NCBI RefSeq assembly: GCF_958979055.1
Contig: NC_084892.1
Coordinates: forward strand, 3,179,501-3,243,500
Direction of reading: 5' to 3'
Length of the DNA stretch: 64,000 nt
Origin: Alnus glutinosa
Taxonomy: Eukaryota; Streptophyta; Magnoliopsida; Fagales; Betulaceae
Under the pieces are notes generated by a model that had not been told where the DNA came from, did not search any database, and saw only the letters and a list, made by a program, of their open reading frames with translations. A program made the position numbers and the translations under genes. Below, one piece after another: positions 1 to 11,692 of the stretch (position 1 is its first letter; every line of letters begins with the position of its first letter).

Positions 1-253
1 TGAAACCGTCTGTAAATGTTATTTCCTGACGGTTTAGTTAAAACCGTATGGAATTTTATGGACGGTTTTTTCCAAACCGTCCATAAAATTTCAGTTCCAG
101 ATTGTTTCTTTTGAAACTGTTTGGAAATTTTTTTTCCCACACTATGTCATCAATCCACTTGATGCCCTTAGATTTCACCACATTCATCCATTTTTTTTTC
201 AGCCAAAATCAGAACCATCCGATTTTTTTCCCATATTTGTAAGTTTAAAACCA

Positions 254-291
<38 letters not shown>

Positions 292-357
292 GCTATCTCT
301 CTCTTTCCCTTTTTAAAAAAAAAAGCTATCTCTCTCCTTCTTCTTCTTCTCTCTCTA

Positions 358-395
<38 letters not shown>

Positions 396-1215
396 CGAAA
401 TAGTTTTATTTTTTGAATTATTTTTGGTTTTTTTTCTAAATTGGGTTTGGTCTTGGTATGCAGGAGGGGATTATCGAACCATTTTATAGGGAAATCAAAG
501 TCGTTTGCAAATCTATAGGAAGTGTGCATAGTGAAGGATCTGGAGAAATCGGAAAACTCATTCAACAAGAGGAGGAGAATTTTGGCGGCGTCCAAGTTGT
601 CGTCAAGGAGATCTTCCTTCTACAGCTAGTTCAACCCTAAATCCATGCCTCTGTTGGCTCTCAAGGAAGATGAAGATGATTCACGGCTGAAATAAGGGAT
701 TGTGAAAAATTTTGGGTTTGATTTGTGAAGGATTTGTGAAAATTGAGGGTTGAGAAAAACCGGGGCTCTTGGGAAAATCTGCTGTGATAGCGATGGCGTC
801 TGTCGGCAATGGCGAGGATGAGGAAGCGATCTCATGGACCGCCCGGACGAAAATACCCTTATCATTTTATAATTAATGATATATATATATAAAAGAAATT
901 AACCGAGACCCTTAATTATCATTTTAGAATTAAAACTGCTGTTTTAATTCTGGAAAGAAATAAATCGAGAAAGAAATTATTAATTCTGGACGGTTTAGGC
1001 AAAACCATCCAGAAATAATTGTGGACGGTTTTGCCCAAACCGTCTATAATTAATTCTAGACGATTTTGCCCAAACCATCCCGAATCCGAATTTGCTACCC
1101 ATTTTTTTAGACGGTTTTAAACTGTCCAGAATAAACCGTCTGGAATTTTTTCTAGACAGTTTTGTCATTTCAGGATGGTTTGAAACCGTCCAGAAATGTT
1201 GAATTTTTCGTAGTG
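1..1215. mobile_element. CACTA-type DNA transposon end (non-autonomous, cut by window start)
   Basis: On the - strand the right edge begins CACTACGAAAAATTC at 1215, the classic CACTA terminus, with flanking bases AAA at 1216-1218. Just inside both visible ends are many direct and inverted copies of an 8-10 bp motif, GACGGTTT / AAACCGTC (about 1-120 and 985-1195), the usual subterminal repeats that bind CACTA transposase. The left terminus lies outside the window. The middle holds CT microsatellites (259-290, 363-392) and no transposase. Short reading frames here are not convincing genes. Confidence 0.8.
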
Positions 1216-1765
1216 AAATAGCTATCCCAAGATTCAAAAAATGAAAAATAAAATATAAAAAAGTTTATGTAATGAAATTGAGAAATTTTAGTTGGATGAA
1301 TTGTATGCTTCTCAGTGTTCTCGTAAGACTTTACCTTGATGAGATGCTCTTAGAGCTTTAAACATTATTATAATTTATTAACAACACAAATGACACAAAT
1401 AATTACTCTCACTCTCACTATTATCACGGTTCACGAGTAAGTGGAGAGTGGGGTGTACAAATTGAAGATTTGAGTCTTTTCTCAGGCAATAGTCGTCAAA
1501 CTTTATTTCTTTTATTTTCTGTTGTCTCTTACTGGATCCGGCTACTACATATCTGCGGTAGTTTTTTCACCGCATCTCACGCATAGAACATAAACGTTTT
1601 GCTTTTTTTTTTCGTGTTCTTTTTCTTTCTCTCTTTCATTCACAACTATTGCAGGAAACCAAAAGTGTGCCAAACACAAGGAATAAACGCTCATAGCAGA
1701 TCATCTTTAAATAGGTTTTGTGACTCTCAGAAATTGGCAACTTTGAAAGAGAGAAGTCATTGATC
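1216..1765. other. intergenic, no gene seen
   Basis: AT-rich DNA. Just before the GST relic a TATA-like TTTAAATAGG lies near 1708, which may be the old promoter of that gene. Nothing else could be supported. Confidence 0.5.
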
Positions 1766-1925
1766 ATGGTGAAAAGTGAAAGTGAAGCTTTTGGGTGCAT
1801 AGCCAAGCCCATTTGTGATGAGGGCTCGGATTGCCCTTAACGTCAAAGCTATTGAGTATGAGTTTCTTCAAGAGATGCTTGAGCTGAAGAGCCAGTTTCT
1901 TCTCCAATCCAATCCTGTCTACAAG
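1766..1925 (+). pseudogene. tau-class glutathione S-transferase relic (5' part of exon 1)
   Basis: The start codon at 1766 opens MVKSE. After an extra base the frame reads VKLLGA, an in-frame TAG where the family has Trp, then PSPFVMRARIALNVKAIEY and EFLQEMLELKSQFLLQSNP up to VYK at 1925. This is the N-terminal thioredoxin-fold half of a GSTU, including the catalytic-loop region (PSPF) that binds glutathione. After VYK the sequence no longer matches the family (IPVLIHG expected), so the rest of the gene is lost or displaced. One frameshift and one nonsense codon in about 50 codons mark it as dead. No other GST piece was found nearby. Confidence 0.75.
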
Positions 1926-2667
1926 GCCCTAGTGAGGGAAAATCGTTGTGCGTTTAGAGAAAATAATGGATTTTGATGGGTTACTTTCTTTGCTTGTTTT
2001 GGTTCATGCAAAGAAGGAAACAGGGTCGGAACAACGTTCAGCCTCGTGACCACCAAGTGTTTGTTTGTTCTTAAGCTTTGATTTTTACGGTTTGATTTGG
2101 TGTTTTGCCTTGACCCTTTTGGTTGGTCGCCCCTTCTAAGTTCTTCTATACAATGAAAAGGGGACAACATCCTTTAAAAAAAAATAAAAATTCAAGAAAT
2201 TGGGGGGGCATGGCCCTTACTGATCCCCTCCCTTCCTTCGTCATTGGGTTGGTATGTAATTTATCTGCCAATTTATCGACAAACTTATTCCCTTCAAATT
2301 CAAAGGGTTTAACATGTGGGTTTAGTAGTAAGATCTATTTGTTTAGTGAGAGGGGGAGAATATTATTAAAGCACCGGTCACTTATAAAAAAAAATTGGGA
2401 TAAGTAGTGATTTAATATGCATAGTATTATATCAAGTGTTTTGAGTTTAAACGTTATTTTTGTAATTCAATTTCCATTTAATTTGAATATTTTGCGTGCT
2501 GGGATTCACTTAAAATATTATGCGTGTGAGCTATTAAGAGAGAGTTTGAACCTACACGGAGTTTTATAAAAATAATTAAATATACTATTTTATTAAAGTT
2601 TTTGAAACAACTAATATATTGTAAATGATTGGAGATTAGGTGATTTCTATTGTCTCAATCAGAGGCT
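1926..2667. other. intergenic; possible retroposon tail
   Basis: No gene. Sequence unrelated to the GST follows the relic directly and runs into an A-rich stretch at about 2176-2186, which could be the tail of a small retroposon that displaced the rest of the GST. No target duplication was found, so this stays a guess. Confidence 0.35.
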
Positions 2668-2672
2668 GAAAC

Positions 2673-3769
2673 TGTAACGCTCCGACTTTTTTATAAGTTG
2701 CAAAGTAGAAATATTATAATTCCACATGGTGCTACTACATTTACATACACTAGCAGCGGAAGAAAATATGTATAATTTTTTTTTTAGAAGGATCACATCT
2801 CGATCACTATTTATCACATAATACCATAGCTTCTTCGTTAAAGCTTAATTTCCTGCGCGCCAACATTTTTGTTTCTTTTTTTATAAATAAAGTAAAAGTT
2901 TATGTAGCTTTGAAAGCTACACATTAAAGCTAAAAGATAGCTTTGAAAGTAGACTTAGGGTGCATTTGAGATTGCGATTTCGTAGAGAAAAAGTACGATT
3001 TTAAACCAAATCGCAGAAAATGAACTGTTTGAAAACTGCGTTTTTAAAAAATTGCGATTTAAAAACGCAAAAAAATGTTTATTCAAATCGCAGGCAATGT
3101 GGTGCTTTTTTAAAAACACGGTATTTTAAAAGACTAACTTGCGATTTTAAAGGCCAAACTGCGTTTTTAAAAATCACTTTTTTAAATTGCACATTTTAAA
3201 ATCGTTATTTTAAAATCGCACTTTTTAAAATCGCAAATTCAAACAGACCCTTATAATAGAACTTCTTGCATGTTGTTATGAATGCTACAAAGTCTCTAAC
3301 CCATAAATGATTTTTTTTTTTAATTTATTTATCAAAATATGTCACTTCTCTTCAATTGAGAGAGCTACAAAGTCAAGACCTCACTTTTCATTAGAAACCC
3401 ACGCGAACCCCTCTTCTTCTTCTTTTCTTTCAAACTCTCATGTCTAAAAAGGTAAGCCGCCTTGACTTTTAGATGTTTCCTACATCATTTTCTTTTCTTT
3501 TTCTCATATACACTTTTGTTGACCAAATCAAATATTTATTTTCTTTTAATTTTTTAATTTAAATTTCTAGTATTACTTTCTAAATCACTTCAAAATATTA
3601 TCTATCACTAGTTCTAACTACTAGCCACTAACTTTAAACTAATTAAATAACATTTTTCTTGATTAAAATAATTAATCCAAAATATTAACATAATAAATAC
3701 TATTTAAATTTTATTATTACGATTTTATTAATTATTTATATTTACAATTATTTTATTCTGGGCGTTTCA
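2673..3769. mobile_element. solo LTR fossil, with a nested MITE
   Basis: Begins TGTAACGCTCCGAC and ends CTGGGCGTTTCA, the TG...CA ends common in plant Ty3-type LTRs. It is flanked by a perfect 5 bp target duplication GAAAC (2668-2672 and 3770-3774). No internal domain or second LTR is present, so it looks like a solo LTR left by recombination. About 800 bp is LTR and 296 bp is the nested Tourist element plus its target duplication. Confidence 0.75.
2958..3250. mobile_element. Tourist-type MITE (PIF/Harbinger)
   Basis: A 293 bp element with imperfect terminal inverted repeats: GGGTGCATTTGAGATTGCGA at the left against GGGTCTGTTTGAATTTGCGA read from the right. A TTA target duplication (2955-2957, 3251-3253) is typical of PIF/Harbinger. 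The interior is built of short inverted AAATCGCA / TGCGATTT motifs and has no coding capacity. It is nested in the solo LTR, so it is the younger insertion. Confidence 0.8.
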
Positions 3770-3774
3770 GAAAC

Positions 3775-4006
3775 AACCTTGTGCTTGTGTCCTCAAATTT
3801 TTTAAAAACTCCTTAAAGTTTCATTTTATATTTTATTTTATGAGATTACCCTCTCTCTCTCTCTCTCTCTTTTCTTTTTCTTTTTTTTAACCTCTCCCCT
3901 AAAATTTTAGTTTTACTGCCGGTCTCAATCATTAATCCATGAAACATCAACATCGGTAGGTATGCATATATTGTATAGTACAAACTCTACATAATCAAAA
4001 AAGAAA

Positions 4007-4066
<60 letters not shown>

Positions 4067-5130
4067 AGACAACTAGTTTGTCACTTTTTAAGTTTTTAGG
4101 AGAGAGATATGATCTTTTGACACCTCAAGATATAATTTTTGACCATCTTGCATATGTGGTAAGGTAGTCCCCTAACTAGCTTTAAAGGTTTTTTTTTTTT
4201 TTTTCTCTAAAATAATACAAAAAAAAGTTTATGTCTTGGAGTTGAAATGTATCATATCTCTTCATGAAAAGTTGGGGGCCATATGACCCTTAATTAATTA
4301 GAAACTGCTTTTAATTTAAAACACTATATAAACACCAAAAAGTGTCAATGAAGAAACTTATAATTGGAAATCTACATAATTTGCTTACCAACTAATTATT
4401 TAGAACTTATTTAATCTATGTCAACTTCCCAATTCATAGAGTAAATTAGGGCACCGACCAATCATGAGAGAGAGGGAGAGAGATTAGGGCAGATGAGATG
4501 CATCCTCTGTCCATTAATAGATGCATCCTATCTATACAAACTATTGTCACATGCATGTACAACTTTTTTACTCTAAAAAACCTATTTTCCAACAAAATTT
4601 CAAACATTCCGGCGCCCTTATCAATCCAAATATGACCCACACATATGCGATGCTCCGGCCATTCCTCGATCCAATAGAAGTGCACCACGTGTAGTACATA
4701 GACCATGGTTTACACGTGACGCAATGCAGGTAGTGATCAAGTGACCATTATCTCCTGTTACATAATACTAATAGCGATGGGTGGGTGGGTATGGGTATAG
4801 TCTGTTTAGTAATATTAGAGATTATATTTAAATTTTTAAATTTTTTTTTTTTTTTTAAATTGATGCTATTTTTAAAATTATTATTAACAAATGATCATTT
4901 TTAAGCACGTCAATTTTGATTGGATAAACATACAATAAGTAACATCACTCATAGTTTGTTATATTTGACTCTAAAAACCCAAATTTGCAGACAAAGTAAA
5001 CGGGAGTTTCGGGAAAGACTTTCTTGTGGAGCTAAAGAACAATACATTCCGTATTTCCATGGGGAGAAATGATTATGCCGCACTTAAATTAAAATGCACG
5101 CAAACTTTAGGACTAAATTTTGATATTTTC
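3775..5130. other. intergenic, simple-sequence rich
   Basis: A CT tract near 3848-3870, a long A-rich tract at about 3998-4066 and AT-rich DNA up to the first dioxygenase promoter. No gene or element could be supported. Confidence 0.5.
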
Positions 5131-5238
5131 CGTGTGTATATATATATATATATGACAAAGTCATACATGCTCTTTCAACCAAACTAAGCATCTGACGCAA
5201 CCCATATTTTCTGAAGCTCAAAGCGTCACTAAAGAAAC
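5131..5238 (+). promoter_or_regulatory. TATA region and conserved 5' leader of dioxygenase gene 1
   Basis: A TATATATATATATATATATG tract near 5134-5154 lies about 90 bases before the ATG. The leader from about 5187 (AAGCATCTGACGCAACCC ... CACTAAAGAAAC) is nearly identical in the dead copy (about 18655-18714) and gene 4 (32272-32324). Gene 2 (about 12312-12350) has a shortened version. Confidence 0.6.
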
Positions 5239-6729
5239 ATGGCAGCCATTGATGCAACCTCTGGCTATGACCGCATGAAGGAGCTCAAGGAGTTTGACGA
5301 GTCCAAGATCGGCGTGAAGGGCCTCTCCGATTCTGGCATCACTTCCATCCCTCGGTTCTTCGTCCACCCTCCCGAAACCCTCTCTGATCTCAAATCTTTC
5401 TCCACACACACTAACATCCCCGTCATCGACCTCTCCGCCGTAAAAACCACTACTCACCGCCGCAAAATCGTTGAACAAGTCAAAGAGGCGGCCACGACAT
5501 GGGGCTTCTTCCAGGTGATCAACCACGGCGTTCCCTTGTCAGCACTAGACGAGACCATCAACGCCATCAAAGCGTTTCATGAGCAACCCCACGAGGTGAA
5601 AAGCAAGTACTACAAACGCGATGAGGGCCAGGGCGTGATGTACGCGAGCAACAACGACTTGTACCGAGCCAACGCTGCTGCGTGGCACGACTCATTGCAA
5701 GCGTGGATGGCTCCAACGCCACCGAAAGTGGAGGATATACCGGAGGTTTGTAGGAACGAGGTGGTAGCATGGGATAAAAGTGCAACCGAGGTGGCAGAGA
5801 CAGTGATGGAGTTACTGTCTGAAGGATTGGGGTTGGAGGCTAGGAAGTTCAAGGAGTTAAAGTGCTCGGATTCGAGGGTTTTTGTGGGTCATTGTTATCC
5901 GTACTGTCCTCAGCCAGATCTGACAGTGGGGATTACATCGCATACTGATCCCGGTGTGGTGACGGTTCTGCTGCAGAACCATTTGCCTGGGCTGCAAGTG
6001 AAGCATGGGGATGAGTGGGTGAACGTAAATCCTGTGCCCGGAGGTTTGATTATTAATGTTGGTGACTTTCTTCAGGTATAAGACTATATATGTATATATA
6101 AAAGTTATCTTTGTTATAAATAAATTTCAAAATTCATATTCAAATTTGCACCTTCAAGGCTTTTGAAGGTTTCTCATGATAAATTCCAGTATAGATATAT
6201 ATCGTAGCTTTCAAACTCTGTTCTTTAATTAGTTTCTTTATTTATTCTACGTTGTAGAACCTTTTATTATTATATTTGGGAGATAGAGGTTGTAGTCCTG
6301 GCCATCATGATGATGATGATTTTAAATAGGGAAAAACCATGAGTAATTTTGATACTAAAAGACGAATATTTAACTACTTAATTTCCTCTTCTTCTTGGCT
6401 GGGATTGGTGATATATATAGTAAGTTGTTTAATTTGATTTTGTTTTTACCTTTCTTAATTATTTGTAGATAATCTCGAATGGGGAGTACAAAAGTGTACA
6501 GCACCGTGTGCTGGCTAATTCCTATAACGAAGCACGAATCTCCATTGTCATGTTTTTCAACGTGGAAAAAGTGAAGGAAGATAGCTCCTATGGACCTCTG
6601 CCGGAGTTGTTGTCACCGGAAAAGCCAGCTATTTATAGGAGCTTCACCATGCAAGAATATTTGGAGAATTTTTATTGCAAAGGGTTGGATAGTAAGAGTA
6701 TGATTGAGAAAATTAAAATACAAAAATAG
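5239..6729 (+). CDS. 2-oxoglutarate/Fe(II) dioxygenase, ACC-oxidase-homolog (E8-like), array gene 1
   Basis: Exons 5239-6075 and 6469-6729, joined in phase 0 (CAG|GTATAA ... TTTGTAG|ATAATC), code 365 residues, the normal length for the ACC-oxidase-homolog branch of plant 2OG dioxygenases. The N-terminal extension (KELKEFDESKIGVKGL, residues 14-29, then the IPRFFVHPPE region) is typical of that branch and absent from true ethylene-forming ACC oxidases. The DIOX_N region contains TTWGFFQVINHGVP. Iron ligands are H235 and D237 (SHTDPG) in exon 1 and H291 (VQHRVL) in exon 2; R302-x-S304 binds 2-oxoglutarate. The enzyme should be a soluble cytosolic oxygenase hydroxylating or demethylating a small molecule; the substrate cannot be read from sequence. 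The exon lengths equal those of genes 2 and 4, so I take it as functional. Confidence 0.93.
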
Positions 6730-7172
6730 CATATAATGTACATTTCATATATACCAAGTATTTTGTAGAATAAAAGGGACCGATCGATCGATCCCTATCT
6801 AATTAATCAGCATTAATGCTATTTATCATGCTTATTAGTATATTGAACCTATGGAAGCACCCTATGTTATCTGCATGAATTCAATTCTTATATATTAATG
6901 TTGTTGGTCCATGGAAATGGTTCTTTAGTCAATAAGGCCGGCTGTCTTTTTCTTTTGAGCATGAAAATTTGCATCCTCACTAATCAGAAAATCAATGAAC
7001 TATTCAAGTTAAATATTCAAATATAATTCACCACTCACAAAAGAGAGAGAATACCCCACATTAATCAATGCGCATTTTTCTTTTCCTCCTTTCGTCTTTT
7101 TTCTTTTGGTTGGTCCGTGTGTTATTGGCAACTTTGGCTTTTTTTTTAATTTTTTTTCCACTACGTTTTAAT
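6730..7172. repeat. paralogous 3' flank, copy 1
   Basis: The bases after the stop match those after gene 2 (14629-15160), the dead copy (about 31108-31260) and gene 4 (37980-38500). Shared stretches include TTTGTAGAATAAAAGGGA, CTTATTAGTATATTGAAC and GAGCATGAAAATTT. The duplication unit therefore included downstream DNA. Confidence 0.7.
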
Positions 7173-7186
7173 GACACGACATGCAA

Positions 7187-8308
7187 GAATAGAAAAGTTA
7201 ATATATAGAAGAGAGAACGTCTGAGATACTTCTATAGAGAGGGAGAAAGAGCCTTTTTTTGCTTCACGGGAGGGAGGCCTTTTGCCTCCCCTCCCGGGAC
7301 TCGTCTTTCTAAGGACGGAGCTACTATTTGGCTTGGGGGGCTGCCCTCCAAGCCAAAGGGTTTCCCAAAAAATTAAAATTAAAATTTTAAAATTTTACCC
7401 CCTATTTTTTTTTCTTAGATTTTACCCCTCCAAAGTTTTTTTTTCTCAATTTGGCCCCCCTAAAGTTTAAAACCTAGCTCCACCCCGGGGTCTTTCCCCT
7501 AGTCCTTATAAATTAGGGAGGCTTTTGTTTACCCCACTGGTTCCCAGTGGTGGGTGCTGTTGTTCTCCCAACCTGTAAATTGTGGAGGTTTTGGTCCCTT
7601 CCGGTGTTGATCCCGTTGTGGTTTGTTTCCTTTGGTTCTTTTGTATTTGTTATTATGTTGTTTTGGTACAAGCAAGTGGATTTTCAGGCTTTGGCCTGTG
7701 GGGAATGGCGGATGTTGGTGGGTCTTTAGCGGAGTTGTTCTTTATTATTAGATCTACAAGCTTCGGCTGGGGGTTCGCCGACAGGAGCCTTTTCTTAGTG
7801 TTCACCGGCTTCTTTTGGTCACGGCTGTCACTTGACGGGGCTGTGCGGTTTGATCTTGTGATGCGCGTGGCCGCGCCGAGGAGCTTCCTCCCTGGGTTCG
7901 CGTGCGAGGGTCACAGCTTGTATATCCGGTCTTGGTTGGTGTGATTTTAGGCTTTTGGAGGTTGTCAGATGTTGGATTGGTTCCTGGAGTCGATGCGTGC
8001 TCTTCAAGCGCTAATCTCCGGCTGCGGTTTTCCCGTAGCTTCAGTCTGTGTTCTTCTGTTTGTTTTGTATATTCTTTTTCTTTGTTTCACAATTTACCTT
8101 TTGGTTGCTGCTTCAAACCAGGTTCTTTTTTGCCTTTGTGATTAGAAATTTATCATCTCTGTTTACTTCTATAGCCTACGGGCTTTGATGTAGATTTCGG
8201 GCATTTAGATTACCTTTTGTGTTTCTGTAAGTGTATTGGATTTGGCCTTTTGTAATCCCTTATGGGGTTTGATTCTCTGAAGGTTCAAAGTTGTTAAAAA
8301 AAAACAAA
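7187..8308 (+). mobile_element. non-LTR retroposon, 5'-truncated or non-coding (about 1.1 kb)
   Basis: Ends in an A-run (about 8296-8304) and is flanked by a 14 bp target duplication with one mismatch: GACACGACATGCAA (7173-7186) and GACAAGACATGCAA (8309-8322). The body is GC-richer than its surroundings. It holds a hairpin, GGGAGGGAGGCC facing GGCCTCCCTCCC-like bases, at 7268-7298. The part at 7313-7486 has weak inverted ends (GGAGCTACTATTT / AAACCTAGCTCC) and may be a separate nested insert. I see no reverse transcriptase. Reading frames of up to 120 residues lack any recognisable domain. Confidence 0.55.
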
Positions 8309-8525
8309 GACAAGACATGCAAAGAGTTTAACTTACTTTTTTGAGATAGGACATCCACTTCACGCTGTCGGAGAAATTAATGCTAGCCGCACCACCACAG
8401 CACCACTCTCCGTGGTTTGCAACACGATCCCGAAGAAATCAACCAATGAGAGGAGCCGGTCAGATATAATCAAGAATACTTTTGTAATTTTACATCAGTT
8501 CCTCTCAACTCGAAAAGATCTTGGT

Positions 8526-8560
8526 AATCTATATAAAAAAAAAAAAAAAAAAAAAAAAAA
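8526..8560 (+). mobile_element. 35 bp retroposon scar with 14 bp target duplication
   Basis: The sequence AATCTATAT followed by 26 A sits between two perfect copies of GAAAAGATCTTGGT (8512-8525 and 8561-8574). This is a complete target-primed insertion in which only the tail and nine bases were copied. Confidence 0.75.
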
Positions 8561-8574
8561 GAAAAGATCTTGGT

Positions 8575-8977
8575 CCCCACAGTCCACTCCCATCTTTTTA
8601 CTCCCTTACGTGGCTGATGCTACGTGACATTTTAACTATCATTTTTTACAACGTGCCAAAGAAAACACATGTGAAAGATAGCATGTCTTTTCGGTAGTGA
8701 AAAACACAAATTCACAGCTGGTTCTTTCGTTATTCTTCTTTGGGTTTTTATTTTTTATTTTTTTATTTTGTTTTTCTAGAAAAATACAGGGGCAAAACAA
8801 CTTCAACAAATAATAAAAAATTACTTAAACTTTTATTGATCGAGTTTGCAATTTTCGAGACTTCGATTGATGTTCAATCGAGCAAGTTGATCGATTAGAA
8901 GAAATTATGAGAGTTTGATTGATGTTTAGATCGATTGAAAACCCGATTGAAGTTTGATTGACTCTCAATGAAGCGAA
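8575..8977. other. intergenic, GATTGA-rich
   Basis: No gene. The repeated TTGATTGA / GATCGATT phrases at 8840-8975 resemble 38560-38760 downstream of gene 4, so this belongs to the duplicated downstream block. Confidence 0.5.
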
Positions 8978-8982
8978 CTTGC

Positions 8983-10380
8983 TGATGTGCAGTTTAAATT
9001 ACTCGTTAGCGTACAAATTGTTTGCAATATCGTGTATGAGCAAGTGTGAGATCGAATCTACAGGGAATTGTGTTTTTGCAAACAAAATTTAAATCCAAAT
9101 TAATTTAATCCTAACCTAGTTTCAAAAATTAAGAGATTGTTTTTGTGAATAAAAATCAAAAGTATAAACAAAATTAATTAGAGTAAATGTAATTAAATAA
9201 AAAATAAAAACACACTAAGGTATTGGAATCCGCACTCACAAACTCATAGTAACATATTCCCATGATCAATAATATTTCTCAAAGTTCTCACAATAAAATC
9301 TTAAGTATGTTTTACTTTTTGCTTTAATCAAAATCATCCCATGTATTCATTTTTTACACAAATCACAAAAGAAATCTAATTTAAATTAAATCATCAAATA
9401 TATTCGTAAATCACGACAATATATTCAATTTAAATCAAAACATCAATTGTATCCGTAAAATAAATCACAAGGGATATCTAATTTTTTTAAACAAAGAAAA
9501 CCAAGCACAATCAATTCTATGGAACTATCATAAATCATTAAATGTATTCTTGAATCACAAAAGATATCCAAGAATCATTCCACAAAATTGAATTGAAGTA
9601 AAACAATTGAAAATCAAACTCAATAAAATTAGAAAATATTACATTACATGAGAATATTGTTACTAATCATAAGTGAGACTTCATCATCAACCTTAGTTAA
9701 GGGTTTAGCCTCTCATGGCTAAAAATAACATGCTAAATTTAATTAAAAACATCAAAATAAAAAACTTAATTATAAAAAAAAAAAAAAAAAAAAAAAATTG
9801 TTGCAAGAAGACACCAAAATTCTACTTTAGTCTCACACATGCACTATTTTACAAGAGAAGAAGGACTATATATATATATATATATATATATAAAGTGTGC
9901 TTGCCTTGTAAAATAATCAAATCGGTGCTTCTAGTTGCTGCCAGGTCATGAGAAAAGAAGTGTGTATTGGTTTATGGAAAGAAGTCGCACGGCTCCATAT
10001 CACGATATTCGATCAACTTTCTCAATATATATATAAAAGCAAGCAAACTCGTGTGTTTCTTCTGCCAATCCTGATACAGCAAAGGAGACAAATATCTCTA
10101 TAAAGCAAGCTCAATCTTCAAGTACATATCTCTTTTTCTTTCTGGTACCCAAAACACTTACTTGAGAATATCTTCCAATAGGTGAGGAGGGCTTTAAAAA
10201 CTTGTTTTACCCCTTATTTGCAATTCCACAAAAATCTTGCTATTTTCTCTTAATCCCCTAAAAGACATGCAAAATACTCAAACACTAAAACAAACCAAAA
10301 AAATATTAGTTTAAGACACAACTAAAGAATTAATTAATGTAAATTAAAAAATTTAAATATATAATATTTGGCACTCATCA
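8983..10380 (-). mobile_element. LTR-retrotransposon-derived copy A (fossil, non-coding)
   Basis: The ends are TGATGTGCAG and GGCACTCATCA, flanked by CTTGC (8978-8982) and CTTAC (10381-10385), a 5 bp target duplication with one change. It is 1.4 kb with no coding domain. Read on the - strand, its order of motifs matches copy B at 29016-30250: GAGTGYCAAATATT start, repeated GGATATCTTTTGTGATT phrases, GGATTCCAA-ACCTTAGT, then GAACTAGGTTAGGATT. The motif TCTACAGGGAATTG is of a kind common near the ends of plant Ty3-type elements. A solo LTR or a non-autonomous derivative fits best; it is old. It contains an A-run at about 9774-9797 and an AT microsatellite at 9869-9892. Confidence 0.6.
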
Positions 10381-10385
10381 CTTAC

Positions 10386-11468
10386 GGTAAGTGCAATTAT
10401 AAACTTTTTTTTTTTCTTTCATTTTTATAGTTGTGACTCTGCTTCTATTTAAGCTCAATAAATACAACCTAGCCTATATATCATAAGTTATATATTTTCA
10501 ATTTTATCAATAAAGGACACTCGAATTATTGGGAGTTTTCTTCCGTTTTCTTATAAATTATTCATTGGGTTTTCTAAAATTTAATTATAAAATAATTATG
10601 AGTTGTTATACTTGCAAATTTAGCTCATCTTGCATCACAAACTTGAACTTGTAATTCTTTAAGAGGTTTATGCAAGAGATTGGCATTATCGTAGTGGGGG
10701 GGAGGCTTAATTAGTGCGCGCATGCCGGCCACCTACTATTTGATCATTAAGCAACGCTTTTGTTGGAAAGCATGATTCATCGATCATCATCGCGTGGTGG
10801 CCGACACCTTTAGAAACCGCAAATAGGAAAATCAATGGGAGATGATCATTACAGTCGACCTGTGGTGGAGTTGTTATGATCACCATAGAAGCTATAAATT
10901 AATGTATGAGCATTTGTCTGCATTAAATTTATTATTATTATTTTTTTTAATTTATATTTTTAGATAATCGATAATTTAATATATTATTAGAGTAAAAGTT
11001 AGGTCATTAATTTGAATCTTGACTTTGAAGTTTACCTTTATTTTAGTGCTGATTCTATTTGTCGAACCGTGAGCTGCAATTTCACCTAAAATCGATTGGT
11101 ATTAAGAAAAACAGATTCAAATCTTTTAAGAACCTTGTGCCCAACAAAACTATTTTTAAAACAGTGCAAAGAGCAAAATTGTGTCCAAACAAAATAGATT
11201 TTTAAAATAAAAAAAAATTGGATACCGAACAAATGTAATTGAGGAGAAAGAAAGCATCACGTGGAACCTCTCCGATTCAGTTAAACCGGAGTGGAGAGCA
11301 TCTGGTTGGTTATATTTAGAGGGTAAAATTAACTATAAAAATGTAAAAAAAAAAAAAAAAACAATTTTACCCTTAAAATAAGATTAACATGCAGGATACT
11401 CTCTAGTTTAACTAAAATGAAGAGGGTCTTTGTCTAGGAAAGCAGCTCTATGTTCTCTATGAGAAATG
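10386..11468. repeat. distal paralogous 3' flank, copy 1
   Basis: 10386-11040 aligns by eye with 38760-39620 downstream of gene 4. Shared phrases are CTTCTATTTAAGCTCAATAA, TTCTTTAAGAGGTTTATSC and GCAACGCTTTTGTTG. No gene. This shows that the duplicated unit reached at least 1.5 kb past the gene, once insertions are discounted. Confidence 0.6.
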
Positions 11469-11560
11469 ATATTTACACAATACATTCACATGGAATGGGA
11501 CCCATGTGAGCAGAACCCACTACATGAGTCCCACCCCATATGAATGTGTTGTGTAAAAAT
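11469..11560. mobile_element. hairpin MITE
   Basis: Arms of about 35 bp form an imperfect inverted repeat: ATATTTACACAATACATTCA against TGAATGTGTTGTGTAAAAAT. No target duplication was established, and the class is unknown. Confidence 0.5.
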
Positions 11561-11692
11561 TATGTAAATATTGTTGCGTAAGAATCACAACCCGTTCTCA
11601 ATCCCCATCACTTTCCTCTGTTTCCAAGTCTCACCGAATGGAAACACCCAGCAGCTCATCAACTTCAAAGCCACTCTCCCAGACCCATCTAT

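Noticed and set aside
458-865. Short frames on both strands in the CACTA interior
   Set aside because: No resemblance to a transposase or any gene; they lie among microsatellites and subterminal repeats.
5218-5852. Several antisense frames over dioxygenase exon 1 (the same ones recur at genes 2 and 4)
   Set aside because: They mirror the conserved sense exon; their recurrence follows from duplication, not from coding.
7547-8141. 60-120 residue hydrophobic frames resembling a membrane protein
   Set aside because: They lie inside a retroposon with a target duplication and tail, overlap one another and show no family pattern.
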